Origin: DATLED01 sp963750255
Lineage (GTDB): Bacteria > Actinomycetota > Acidimicrobiia > Acidimicrobiales > CADCTF01
Length of the DNA: 64,000 nt
Assembly (NCBI GenBank): GCA_963750255.1
Contig: CAVVPZ010000008.1
Location: 682,001-746,000, forward strand
Direction: 5' to 3'
The translations under genes and the position numbers were made by a program. Positions 40,029 to 49,356 of the stretch are shown here, piece after piece (positions within the stretch are counted from its first letter, which is position 1; the number at the start of each line of letters is the position of its first letter). Under the pieces are notes generated by a model. It did no database searches. It was not told where the DNA came from and saw only the letters and a program-made list of their open reading frames with translations.

Positions 40029-41477
40029 GTGTTCGACGCCGCCAGCGCCGCCGTCGAGGGCGCGTTGGCCGCCGGAGCCCGCTACGCCGACGCCCGGGTG
40101 ATGGTGACGCGGACCGAGGGCATGTCGGTGCGTAACGGGGTCGTCGAAGGGCTTCGGCAGAGTGAAGCCGCCGGGGTCGGCGTCCGCGCGCTCATCGGCT
40201 CGTCGTGGGGATTCTTCGCCACCGCCGCCCTCGACGACCGCTCGGCGCGCGACGCCGGGGCTCGCGCCGCGGCCATCGCCCGCGCCTCTGGCCTCGTCAG
40301 CGGACCGCCGCTCGAACTGGCGCCGACCGGTTCGGCCGCGGTCGACCGGTGGGCGTCGACGTGGGTGGAGCACCCGCTCGACGACGTTTCGCTCTCGGAG
40401 AAGGGCGATCTTCTGGTCGGGGTCACGACGGCCATCAACGACGCCGGCGTCCACCTCGCAGAGGCCAGCTACACGGTGTGGGACACCGAGAAGTGGTTCG
40501 TCAGCAGCGAGGGTCATCGCATCGACCAGCACCTCGTCGAATGTGGGGCGGCGATGAGTGCCACCGCGATCGGCGACGGCGAGACGCAGCGGCGTAGTTA
40601 CCCCGGCATTCGGGGCCAGTACGGCACCAGCGGATGGGAGTTGGTACGGCGCATCGACCTCCCGGGAAACGCCGCCCGGATCGCAGACGAAGCGCTGGCT
40701 CTCCTCCAAGCTCCCCAGTGCCCACAGCGCGACGGAACCGACCTCATCCTCGGGAGCGAGCAGCTCGCCCTCCAGATCCACGAGTCGGTCGGACACGCCA
40801 TCGAACTCGACCGCATCCTGGGTTGGGAGGCCGCCTACGCCGGCACCAGTTGGCTCGAGTTGCCCAAGCTCGGCGGGCTGACCTTCGGTTCCGAACTCAT
40901 GAACATCACCGCTGACGCCACCTTGCCCGGAGCGCTGGGGTCGTTCGGCTACGACGACGAAGGCACACCAGCGCAGGCGGTGCCGATCGTGACCGAGGGC
41001 CGCTGGGTCGGCGTGCTGTCGGGCCGCGACACGGCCGGCCTCGCCGGGTTGGGGGCCAGCGGCGGCATGGTCCGCTCCGATGGCTTCAACCGCATCCCGA
41101 TGGTGCGGATGACCAATGTCGGCATCCTTCCCGGCGACTCGACCCTCGAGGACATGGTGGCGGCCACCGACGACGGAATCCTCATGGACACCAACCGGTC
41201 GTGGTCGATCGACGACAAGCGACTCAACTTCCAATTCGGCTGCGAGATCGGGTGGGAGATCAAGAACGGGCGCCGGGTGCGGATGGTGCGCAACCCGACC
41301 TACACGGGGATCTCACCGACGTTCTGGAGCGGACTCGACATGCTCGGCAACGCCGACGAGTGGACGTTCTGGGGCACTCCCAATTGCGGCAAGGGCCAGC
41401 CAACGCAGATCGGCCACACCGGCCATCCCTCGGTTCCGGCTCGTTTCCGCAACATTCGCGTCGGGGTGCGGGGATGA
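40029..41477 (+). CDS. tldD: TldD metalloprotease subunit
   Basis: 482 residues. TldD/TldE form a heterodimeric zinc protease that degrades unfolded peptides and matures some ribosomally made peptides. The catalytic motif HESVGHAIELD (HExxxH) is at about residue 245, and a late cysteine ligand is in TPNCGKGQP. The C-terminal ending is intact. It starts with GTG 5 nt after the ppdK stop and its stop overlaps tldE (ATGA), so ppdK-tldD-tldE look like one operon. Confidence 0.95.
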   Translation: MFDAASAAVEGALAAGARYADARVMVTRTEGMSVRNGVVEGLRQSEAAGVGVRALIGSSWGFFATAALDDRSARDAGARAAAIARASGLVSGPPLELAPTGSAAVDRWASTWVEHPLDDVSLSEKGDLLVGVTTAINDAGVHLAEASYTVWDTEKWFVSSEGHRIDQHLVECGAAMSATAIGDGETQRRSYPGIRGQYGTSGWELVRRIDLPGNAARIADEALALLQAPQCPQRDGTDLILGSEQLALQIHESVGHAIELDRILGWEAAYAGTSWLELPKLGGLTFGSELMNITADATLPGALGSFGYDDEGTPAQAVPIVTEGRWVGVLSGRDTAGLAGLGASGGMVRSDGFNRIPMVRMTNVGILPGDSTLEDMVAATDDGILMDTNRSWSIDDKRLNFQFGCEIGWEIKNGRRVRMVRNPTYTGISPTFWSGLDMLGNADEWTFWGTPNCGKGQPTQIGHTGHPSVPARFRNIRVGVRG

Positions 41478-42795
41478 CCGCGCTCGACCGCTGCGAGCGG
41501 GTGCTCGACGTGGTCGGCGATCGGGCTGAGGTCGTGGTGTCGGCCACCGACGGGGTCTCGGCGCTCACCCGCTTCGCCAACTCGTCGATCCACCAGAACG
41601 TGGCCGAGGAGACGGCATCGCTCTTCTTCAAGGTGATCGTCGATGGCCGGTACGCCTCGGCGTCGACCACGTCGTCCGACGACGACGCCCTCGTCCGACT
41701 CGTCGAGCGCACGCTGGCCGCCGCCCGGCTCCGACCCGCCGATCCCGAGTGGCCCGGGCTGGCCCCGCCCGCGCCGGCGCCCGCCGTTGCGCACTGGGAC
41801 GAGGCCACGGCGGCTGCCGACCCCGACGCACGCGCCGCCGTGGTCAAGGACTTCGTCGACGCCGGCGCTGGATTGGAGGCAGCCGGGTACTGCTCGACGA
41901 CCGCCGTCGACGTCGTGTTGGTCAACTCGGCCGGCCAGCGCCTGCAAGGTCGGTCGACCTCGGCCACGCTGAGCGCCATCCATCGCACCGCCTCGTCCGA
42001 CGCGTCGGCTTCGCAGTCGAGCGTCCGGATCGGCGACCTCGACGGCCACGTTGCGGGGGAGAAGGCGGCGATGCTGGCCCGGGCTGGTGAGACGGCGGTC
42101 GACGTCGCGCCCGGCAACTACGAGGTCATCTTGTCGCCGTCGTGCGTGGCCAACATGCTGCAGTTCCTCGCCTCCGCCGGGTTCAATGCCAAGGCCTTCC
42201 TCGACGGCACCTCGTTCGCCCATCCAGGAGAGGCGCAGTTCGACCCCGGACTGTCCATCTGGGATGACGCCACCGACGCCCGCACCCTCGGTCTTCCTTT
42301 CGACAACGAGGGCACGCCAAAGGCTCGCCTCGACCTCGTCGCCAGCGGCGTCACCCGCGGGCTGGTGCACGATCGTCGCACCGCTCGAATGGCGGGCGTG
42401 GCCAGCACCGGTCACGGCACCGGGTCGGAGGCCGCCGGGGCCTACCCGGCCAACCTCTTTCTCGGCCCGGCCACCGAACACGTCGCGCTGCCGGTGGACG
42501 ACCTCGTCGCCGGCATGGAGCGGGGCCTCGTCGTGCACGACTTCTGGTACACCCGCATCCTCGATCCGAAGACCCAGGTCGTGACCGGCCTCACCCGCAA
42601 CGGCGTCTTCTTGGTCGAAGGACGGGGCCATCGTGTCGGCGGTGAAGAATCTCCGCTTCACCCAGTCGTTCGTCGCCGCCTTCGGGCCCGGCCGCCTGCG
42701 GGGCAGTGGGCGACGATGGGCAACTCGTCAACGGAATGCACGTGCCCTCCGTGCACCTCGGGTCGTGGAACTTCACCGGTGGCGCCAAGGGCTGA
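41474..42795 (+). CDS. tldE: TldE/PmbA protease subunit (frameshifted at the 3' end)
   Basis: About 440 residues, the non-metal-binding partner of TldD. N-terminal domain ALTRFANSSIHQNVAEE, middle LGLPFDNEGTPKARLDLV, and C-terminal FWYTRILDPKTQVVTGLTRNGVFLVE. The frame changes near 42625 (GG(A/C)GGG) and near 42705; the ending VNGMHVPSVHLGSWNFTGGAKG then stop appears in the third frame. It lacks HExxxH, as expected. No precursor peptide gene of a RiPP type is visible nearby. Confidence 0.92.
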
Positions 42796-42803
42796 GTGCC
42801 CTG

Positions 42804-43637
42804 TCAGCTCACGGCGCGCGCCGCCTCGCGCAAGTGGGCGAGCGTTGTGCCGGGACGGCCGACGAGCACCGAGGCGCCGCACGACGACTCGAGTCTCGGC
42901 AACGTCGTCGTCGGCGAGGTCGTGAACGGTCAACGAAAGGACGACCACGTCGGCCCCAACGGAGCGGGCGAGGTCGATGAGGTCAGGGAGCGGCACCTGC
43001 ACTCCGAGGTGGTGGACCTGCCACAGATCGGCCCGCAGGACGGCGGCGGCCATGTTGGCGGGCAAGGCGTGCTCTTCGCCCGGGCGGCGTTGCCACCACG
43101 GCCACGCCGCGCCGGCGCCCAGGGCCGGTCGTGGCTACCCGGGCCAGCAGCCGCTCGCAGAGGGCCGATGCTCGGTGCTCCTCGGCCACTGAGATCGAGC
43201 CCCGCTCCCATTGCTCGCCGATCGCCCGCATCGCCGGCGCGAAGAGACGTTCGCAGAGGTCGAGGACGTCGACCCCGGCCAATCGCTCGACGATCTTCGT
43301 CGCCGCCGTCTCGTCGCCGACGACCAGTGCGTCGTGAAGACGGTCGAGCTTGATGACTCCAGTCGCCCACCCGGGTCGTGGTTGGCGGCTGCGTGCCCTG
43401 CCGACGGCGGGTGATCAGCGACTCGACGGCCTCGGGGTCGACCTCGTACGCCGCACCGACCTTTCGAGCCGCCAGCGATCCGTCGCGGACCCACCGGTAC
43501 GCGGTCTGGTAGTGCACGCCGAGGCGGTCGGCGGCGGCGTGCAGGTCCACCTCTCGAGTAAGCCACAGGTTCGCCGGTTCCGACAACCGAAGGACGAGAG
43601 TACGTTCGACGGGGATGGGAATCGTCGACGAGGACAT
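42804..43637 (-). CDS. Regulator with BldC/MerR-type HTH and cobalamin-binding domain (frameshifted)
   Basis: About 275 residues. N-terminal HTH DLHAAADRLGVHYQTAYRWVRDG and SLAARKVGAAYEVDPEAVESL (short MerR/BldC/excisionase type). After a shift near 43365: VLDLCERLFAPAMRAIGEQWERG, SISVAEEHRASALCERLL, the W-x-G...A-EH helical B12 cap of CarH/LitR-type regulators, then a Rossmann part with PANMAAAVLRADLWQVHHLGVQVP and GADVVVLSLTVHDL, ending VSGRPGTT-like then stop. Such domains sense adenosylcobalamin and light in CarH. It overlaps the dnaG start divergently if ATG 43637 is used. Confidence 0.75.
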
Positions 43638-45394
43638 CGATCGGGTCCGGGACGCCGCCGACTTCGTCCAGATCGTCAGTGAGGTCGCCCAACTGCGCAA
43701 GTCGGGCAGCCGCTGGCAGGGTTTGTGCCCGTTCCACGCCGAGAAGAGTCCGTCGTTCTCGGTCAACGCCGAGGAGAAGCTCTACTACTGCTTCGGGTGC
43801 CAGGCCAGCGGCAACCTCTTTCGCTTCGTCCAGGAAACCCAGCACCTCGACTTCGCCAGCGCCGTCGAGTGGTTGGCCGGCCGCTACGGGATCCCCCTCC
43901 GCTACGACAACGACCGCGGGGGCGAGAACCACGCCCGGCGGGCTCTACTGGCCGACGCCATGGCCAAGGCCGTCGACTGGTACCACCATCGACTGTTGAC
44001 CGCCCCGGACGCGCGGCGCGGCCCGTGGCTATCTCCGGTCTCGGGGATATGACCGCGAGACGGTCGAGCGGTTTCGCATCGGATGGGCGCCCGACGACTG
44101 GGACGCGTTGAGTCGGGCGCTCGCGCTGCCACGCGATGTCCTCGAGGACACGGGTCTCGGGTTCGTCAACCGAGTGGGGAAGGCGCAAGACAGCTTTCGC
44201 GCCCGGGTGATGTTTCCGATCTTCGACACGTCGGGTCGTCCGGTCGCCTTCGGCGGCCGCGTGCTTCCCGGCGGTGAGGGTTCGAAGTACAAGAACTCGG
44301 CCGAGACGAAGCTGTACTCGAAGAGCCGCACTCTCTATGCCCTCAACTGGGCCAAGGAAGAGGTGAGCCGCATCGACGAGGTCATCGTCTGCGAGGGCTA
44401 CACCGACGTGATCGCGTTCTTCAACGCCGGGCTTCCCCGTGCGGTGGCGACCTGCGGTACCGCCCTCGCCGACGAGCACTTCCGCATGCTGAAGAACTTC
44501 GCCACCCGCATCGTGTTGGCCTACGACGCCGACGCCGCTGGCCAGAACGCAGCCGATCGCGGTTCTACGAGTGGGAGCAGAAGTACGACATCGAGGTCGC
44601 GGTGATGTCGCTGCCGGCCGGCAGCGATCCCGGCGACCTCGGCCGAAAGGATCCGGCCGCGCTTCAGCAGGCGGTGAAGGAGGCCAAGCCCTTCCTCGGC
44701 TTCCGCATCGATCGGGTCCTGGCGTCGGCCGACCTGTCGTCGCCCGAACGCCGGGCCCGAGCGGCCGAAGAGGCGTTGGCCGTGATCGCTGAGCATCCCA
44801 GTGACTTCGTTCGCGACCAGTACGTCATGACGGTCGCCGGCCCTACCAGGCTCAGCGCCGAACAACTTCGCCAGCACCTCGACCGCCACCTCCGGGGCGA
44901 GGGCCCCATGGCTCGGCGCCCCTCGCGCGACGCGGTCGGCACCGGCGCCCCGTTCGCTCGATCGGGCCCGAGGTCGAGGCGCTCCGACTGGCCGTGCACC
45001 GCCCCGACGCCGTCGCCCATCGGCTCGAAGGCGTGCTCTTCGCCGACGACGTCCATCTCGCTGCCTTCGATGCCCTGTGCGCGTCGGAGACGCTCGACGA
45101 CGCCATCGAACGTGCCCGCCCTGAAGCCTCGGCGTTGCTCCAGCGTCTCGCCGTCGAAGAGACCGAGGCCGAACCCGACGACGTCGTTCGCCTCCTCGTG
45201 GCCAACGCCGCGCCAACGGCGGCTCGTTCTCTTGCAGGCACAAGCGCGTGCCGCCGAAGACCCGACATCCTTCGCCGCCACGCATCGCATGGCTCAAGGT
45301 GACGACCGAGGCTCTGTGGGACGACGCGACGAGCGTCGGCGCTGCGGACCAGTTGGTAGCCTGGCTTGTGCAGTTTGGTGAGGGAGGGGGATGA
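43615..45394 (+). CDS. dnaG: DNA primase DnaG (frameshifted)
   Basis: About 590 residues. CHC2 zinc finger CPFHAEKSPSFSV...LYYCFGCQASGNLF, then SRGYDRETVERFRIGWAPDDW, VMFPIFDTSGRPVAFGGR, TOPRIM VCEGYTDVIAFFNAG and VLAYDADAAGQNAAD, and a helical C-terminus ending WLKVTTEALWDDA...LVQFGEGG with TGA 45392-45394. Shifts near 44020 (CG(G/C)GCG), 44562, 44960 and 45230. It overlaps rpoD by 4 nt; dnaG-rpoD adjacency recalls the macromolecular synthesis operon. Confidence 0.93.
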
Positions 45395-46690
45395 CGGCCA
45401 CAGACGGGACGGAGGCGATCTCGGCACCGCTGGGCGTACCCGCCGAGCAGTTCTCGCAGCTGCTGGCCGCCGGGCGGGCCCACGGCACGATCACCGGCGA
45501 CGACTTGAGCCATCTCGTTCGCGACGTCGAACTCACCCCGGAGCTCATCGCCGAGCTCGTGCGGCGGGTGCAGGACGCCGGCATCGAATACGTCGAGGGC
45601 GAGCCTGACGACGACGAATCCGAGGCTGCAGTCAAAGAAGCTGTGCTGCCGTCGAGGTCGAGGCCACCGCCGACGCCAAGGTGGACGTCAAAGACCAAGG
45701 CCCGGCCAAAGGCCAAGGTGCCCTTCGACGACGACCGCGGGGCGGGCACCGCGACTACGTCCGCATGTACATGCGCGAGATCGGCAAGGTCGCGCTGCTC
45801 ACCGCCGCGCAAGAGGTCTCGCTGGCCGAGCGCATCCAACTGCGGATCCTGGCCACCGAGCGAGCGATCGAGATCGCCGGCGACGGCGATGGCGGCATCG
45901 ACCGTCACGCCCTCAAGCGGCTCCCCGAGGGCCGCCGGCTGCTCGCAGACATCGACGATGGCAACGAGGCCACGCAATCGCTCATCAAGGCCAACCTTCG
46001 CCTCGTCGTGTCGATCGCCAAGCGCTATCGGTCGCGGCCCATGCAGTTCCTCGACCTGATCCAAGAGGGCAACCTCGGCTTGATGCGAGCGGTCGAGAAG
46101 TTCGACCACACCAAGGGCTTCAAGTTCTCCACCTATGCGACCTGGTGGATCCGCCAGGCCATCACCCGGGCCATCGCCGACCAGGCGCGCACCATCCGCA
46201 TCCCCGTCCACATGATGGAGACCATCAACAAGGTGGGCCGGGTCCAGCGCCAGATGGTGCAAGAGCTCGGCGGGATCCGGGCCTCGACGAGCTCGCCGTT
46301 CGGCTCGAGATGACCGAGGAGCGGGTGCGCGAGTGTCTGCGCGATTCCGAAGACGTCGTGTCACTCGAACAGCCCGTCGGCGACGAGGCCGACTTCTCGC
46401 TCTCCGACGTCATCGAGGACAAAGAGGCGATCGTGCCGCCCGATGCCGCCACCCGCACCATGCTCAACGAAGCGGTCAAAGACGTGCTGGCCGAACTCTC
46501 CGACGCGAGCAGGAGGTCATCCGGCTCCGGTTCGGCCTCGAAGACGGCCAGATGCGCACGCTCGAAGAGGTCGGGCGAGGAGTTCGGCGTCACCCGCGAG
46601 CGGATCCGCCAGATCGAGGCCAAGACGCTGGCCAAGCTGCGCCACCCCATCCGCTCCCAGCGACTCCGCGACTACCTCGACGCCGAGTAG
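45391..46690 (+). CDS. rpoD: Primary sigma factor RpoD/SigA (frameshifted)
   Basis: About 430 residues. An acidic and basic N-terminal extension (to about residue 115), region 1.2 DYVRMYMREIGKVALLTAAQEV, region 2 FLDLIQEGNLGLMRAVEKFDH and FSTYATWWIRQAITRAIADQ, region 3 ELAVRLEMTEERV, region 4 REQEVIRLRFGLEDG, RTLEEVGREFGVTRERIRQIEAK and the ending RSQRLRDYLDAE. Frame shifts near 45640, 45755, 46283, 46505 and 46575 (GG(G/C)GAG). As an essential gene it must be intact in the cell. Confidence 0.95.
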
Positions 46691-46719
46691 GACGCAAAAG
46701 TAGGACGCGGACTAGAAGG

Positions 46720-46989
46720 TCAGGGCCTTACCGGGGGGTCGGTCTTGGGGACGGTGAAGCCGTTGGTGCCCGAACCGTTGGCACCCGACCGCGAGTCGAC
46801 GAGGTCCTTGGCTCGCTCGACCCCGAGATCTACGACTGCCTTCGCCTTGTCGGTGGCCGAGTCGTAGGCGTCCGAGCGCTTGACCTTGCGGACCGTGCGC
46901 TTGATCTGTTCGTGTCGTTCGCGGCCGGCGGCGGTGCCCAGGTAGTAGCCGGCGGCGAAACCGAGGAGGAGGCCTGCGCGAAATCTCAT
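46720..46989 (-). CDS. Small membrane-anchored protein (YtxH-like)
   Basis: 89 residues from ATG 46989. MRFRAGLLLGFAAGYYLGTAAGRER forms an N-terminal glycine-zipper helix with small residues, followed by a basic and charged helix (EQIKRTVRKVKRSDAYD, KAKAVVDLGVERAKDLVDS) and a Gly/Ser tail. This resembles YtxH-like general stress proteins of firmicutes and actinobacteria. Convergent with rpoD (30 bp apart). Confidence 0.65.
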   Translation of the reverse strand: MRFRAGLLLGFAAGYYLGTAAGRERHEQIKRTVRKVKRSDAYDSATDKAKAVVDLGVERAKDLVDSRSGANGSGTNGFTVPKTDPPVRP

Positions 46990-47058
46990 GGTCCGATCCT
47001 TACCCCATCGGGCGTGGCCGGGCACCTTCAGACCACTGCTAACGTCGTCTCGCTGCAT

Positions 47059-47134
47059 TCCGGGGTAGCTCAATCGGCAGAGCATCTGACTGTTAATCAG
47101 AGGGTTCTGGGTTCAAGTCCCAGCCCCGGAGCCA
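47059..47134 (+). tRNA. tRNA-Asn (anticodon GTT)
   Basis: Acceptor TCCGGGG (47059-47065) pairs with CCCCGGA (47124-47130), G discriminator, CCA encoded at 47132-47134. Anticodon stem-loop reads TCTGACTGTTAATCAGA with GTT in the loop. T arm GGGTTCAAGTCCC is regular. Confidence 0.96.
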
Positions 47135-47136
47135 AC

Positions 47137-47209
47137 GGGCCCGTAGCTCAGTGGTCAGAGCAGGGGACTCATAATCCTTGGGTCGCTGGTTCGATCCCAG
47201 CCGGGCCCA
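47137..47209 (+). tRNA. tRNA-Met (anticodon CAT), elongator type
   Basis: Acceptor GGGCCCG (47137-47143) pairs with CGGGCCC (47202-47208), discriminator A at 47209. The anticodon loop is CTCATAA. Unlike the tRNA-Asn 2 bp upstream, CCA is not encoded (CCG follows). The D loop (AGTGGTC) is one base shorter than usual and the anticodon stem needs two G-T pairs, possible consensus errors. A lysidine-modified tRNA-Ile(CAT) is less likely. Confidence 0.9.
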
Positions 47210-47245
47210 CCGCCCTTCACCGGGCCGACGAGATGGAAGCGTGCG

Positions 47246-47524
47246 TCAGATCGGCTTGGTGAAGAACTTCATGCGTGGGGCCACCGCAGTGGTGAGGAAC
47301 GAGAGCGGGGCAATCAGCCAAATGAACCCCCAGACAGTGCAGGCCGCCCAGCACACGAGAAGTCCCAGCCAGAGGCCGGCGAACCGGTCCCATCGAACCT
47401 GCCGGGTCCGCCTCGCAACGTCCCGCTCCATCCAGGGCGGCACGCCGTAGAGCCGGAGCCACCACGGCCGCTCGCGACCGTCCGCCTGGCTGTGCAGTTC
47501 CACGTCCACAGCATGCCGCGACAC
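47246..47524 (-). CDS. Small membrane protein, two transmembrane segments
   Basis: 92 residues. A hydrophilic N-terminus with WWLRLYGVPPWMERDVARRTRQVRWDR (amphipathic, read in parts), then FAGLWLGLLVCWAACTVWGFIWLIAP, a long hydrophobic stretch, and a short basic end KFFTKPI. No family recognised. It opens a small islet between the tRNA genes and purT. Confidence 0.5.
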   Translation of the reverse strand: MSRHAVDVELHSQADGRERPWWLRLYGVPPWMERDVARRTRQVRWDRFAGLWLGLLVCWAACTVWGFIWLIAPLSFLTTAVAPRMKFFTKPI

Positions 47525-47548
47525 AGTCTGCGCGACAAGGGTGCGGGT

Positions 47549-47617
47549 TCAGCCGCGGCCCGTAGACCCGCGTCCGGTTGGCGTCGTGAAGCTGGCTGCG
47601 GCGTAGGCGGCCCCGGG
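47549..47617 (-). pseudogene. Remnant of an acetyltransferase C-terminus
   Basis: Read on the minus strand with one shift, about 22 codons give AAYAAASF then NRTRVYGRG and TGA (47549-47551), matching the last 22 codons of the acetyltransferase at 48404-49297 (AAYRAAGFATVNRTRVYGRG). At the DNA level it is clearly diverged rather than a recent exact copy. Nothing upstream of it continues the gene, and the VapBC module lies between the two copies. Confidence 0.6.
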
Positions 47618-47707
47618 TGCCGGAGTTCGAACGATCGGACATCAAGCGCACCCTCGGATGACGGGACCCTGCGCCTCAGGCTCCTCGTGAAGGACCACAA
47701 GCGCACG

Positions 47708-48112
47708 TCACATCTTGCTCTCATTGGGTGTTCGGAAAGCGCACGTCGGCCCGGATGATCCGACGAGGCGATGGTCGACCGTCGCAAGAGGCACATCGAG
47801 CAGTTCAGCGACGGCCACGTACCAGGCGTCGTAGGCGGTGAGGTTGTGGCGGAGCTCCCAGATCCGGGGGGCGACGGTCTCGTAGGAGACGAGTTGGACG
47901 CGCAGGTCGAGCAAGTCGACGTGCGCGAGGGAAGCGATGTCGTCGGTGATCTCGCCCGCGTTCGCCGCGCGGCGCAGCACGTTGGCCACCTCGACGGGGA
48001 GCAGATGGGGCGCGGCGAGGTCGGATGTGAGAAGAGTCTCCGCCCATTGCCCGTCTGGGCCGGAGTCGACGAGGGCCGCGACGACTGCGGATGCGTCGAT
48101 GACGAGCGTCAT
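47708..48112 (-). CDS. vapC: VapC-like PIN-domain toxin
   Basis: 134 residues. The PIN-domain acidic residues are visible: LVIDASAVVAAL (first Asp), PVEVANVLRR (Glu), YDAWYVAVAELLDVPLATVD in parts (third and fourth Asp) and DHRLV. VapC toxins cleave tRNA or rRNA. It overlaps the antitoxin gene by 4 nt, with the antitoxin first, the usual order. Intact. Confidence 0.92.
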   Translation of the reverse strand: MTLVIDASAVVAALVDSGPDGQWAETLLTSDLAAPHLLPVEVANVLRRAANAGEITDDIASLAHVDLLDLRVQLVSYETVAPRIWELRHNLTAYDAWYVAVAELLDVPLATVDHRLVGSSGPTCAFRTPNESKM

Positions 48113-48342
48113 CGACGGCCTGCGTCGCGATGCTTGATGATCTTCGCCGCGGTCAGGGTTGTGCCCGTTTGTCGCTTGCGTTCGGAGATGCGTTGGGCAA
48201 GTGCCGCAGGGTCGGGGCGGCTGGCGAGATCGATCAACTCCTTGCGGAGGTACTCCTGGAGCGAGCGACCGGTTCGGGCCGCCCTGGAAGCCAGCTCATC
48301 GCGGGCACTGTCGGGGACGTCGCGCACAGTGATCGATGCCAT
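48109..48342 (-). CDS. vapB: VapB/FitA-like antitoxin
   Basis: 77 residues. N-terminal ribbon-helix-helix ASITVRDVPDSARDELASRA...GRSLQEYLRKEL of the FitA/VapB type, with a C-terminal extension that wraps the toxin. Upstream of the start (plus-strand 48343-48360) is a short AT-rich stretch (GCATGCATTTTAGCAG) containing a palindromic TGCATGCA next to the start, a possible autoregulatory operator. Confidence 0.9.
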   Translation of the reverse strand: MASITVRDVPDSARDELASRAARTGRSLQEYLRKELIDLASRPDPAALAQRISERKRQTGTTLTAAKIIKHRDAGRR

Positions 48343-48403
48343 GCATGCATTTTAGCAGTAGGTGCAGCAAGTCGGCAGCGTTCGGCTCTGGCGCTGTCAG
48401 GGT

Positions 48404-49297
48404 TCAACCTCGTCCGTAGACGCGGGTTCGGTTGACGGTTGCGAAGCCGGCAGCACGGTACGCGGCACGTGGGGCCGGGTAGGCGGCGTCGCCGCGAGGG
48501 TGGATGACCACCTGGTGGCCGCCGGCCCGCGCCACGGCGTCGAGGGCGGCGTGGCACAAGGCAACCGCGAGGCCTTGTCCGCGATGCTCCGGGACGACGC
48601 CCAGCGGTTCGATCTCGGCTGCGCCGGTCGTCTCGTCGAGCCACACCGTGCAGCATCCAGCCGGCGCGCCCGTCGACGTGGTGATCACGAGGTCCAGCGA
48701 TGCGTCGTAGGGCCACAGGCGTCGGGCCCGATCGAGTTTCTCGGCGTTGAAGCCGCTCGTTGCGTCGCTGGGGATCACCGGTCGATGCTTGGGAGCGAAC
48801 GGGAGGGAGGCAGGTCGCCATGCCGCCCGGTGCGCTTCGACACGGACTTCGTCGCTGACGGAGGTCGCGTCGTGCAACTGGTAGCCGTCGGGGAGGCCGA
48901 CCGGCATCCGCTTCGCCGGGCACCGCTGGTCGAGGCTGAAGGGGTCGCCACCGACCTCGGCGTGGCCCGCGCTGCGCAATGCGTGGACCACGTGGTCCTG
49001 ACCATCAGCGACCTCGACCCGCGGCGAGTGCCCGACGTTGTTGTCGTCAAACCACTCGACGACCTGGGCCGCCAACTCGGGGGCGTCTGCGTCAACGAGA
49101 ACCATCAGGGTGTCGGGCTGGTACATCCACGCCCAGGCCGAGGGCTCGGCGTCGCCCCAGGTTCGGATGTTGCGCTTCGCGCCGTCCTGTTCGGTGGCCA
49201 GCTGCCACGCCATCCCACCGGGATGCCACCAGGCCGTCGGGCCCCAAAGTCGCGACGCCAGCGCCTGGAGCGGGCGAAGGTCGGGGTGGCTGTCCAC
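48404..49297 (-). CDS. GNAT acetyltransferase, double-domain type
   Basis: 297 residues from GTG 49297. The C-terminal GNAT core has EIEPLGVVPEHRGQGLAVALCHAAL, the acetyl-CoA motif V-x-P-x-x-R-x-x-G-x-G/A, and the ending YRAAGFATVNRTRVYGRG. The N-terminal half (WGPTAWWHPGGMAWQLAT, VEVADGQDHVVHALRSAG) looks like a second, degenerate acetyltransferase lobe. Acceptor substrate unknown. Located between VapBC and purT. Confidence 0.82.
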   Translation of the reverse strand: MDSHPDLRPLQALASRLWGPTAWWHPGGMAWQLATEQDGAKRNIRTWGDAEPSAWAWMYQPDTLMVLVDADAPELAAQVVEWFDDNNVGHSPRVEVADGQDHVVHALRSAGHAEVGGDPFSLDQRCPAKRMPVGLPDGYQLHDATSVSDEVRVEAHRAAWRPASLPFAPKHRPVIPSDATSGFNAEKLDRARRLWPYDASLDLVITTSTGAPAGCCTVWLDETTGAAEIEPLGVVPEHRGQGLAVALCHAALDAVARAGGHQVVIHPRGDAAYPAPRAAYRAAGFATVNRTRVYGRG

Positions 49298-49356
49298 GTG
49301 GCAGACGGTAGCGAGCGGTGGGAGAGCACCGCCGTGGCCACACCTACGATCCTGGA

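Noticed and set aside
43615..46690. True pseudogenes for dnaG and rpoD
   Set aside because: Both are essential and every motif is recoverable across the shifts, so loss of function is not plausible.
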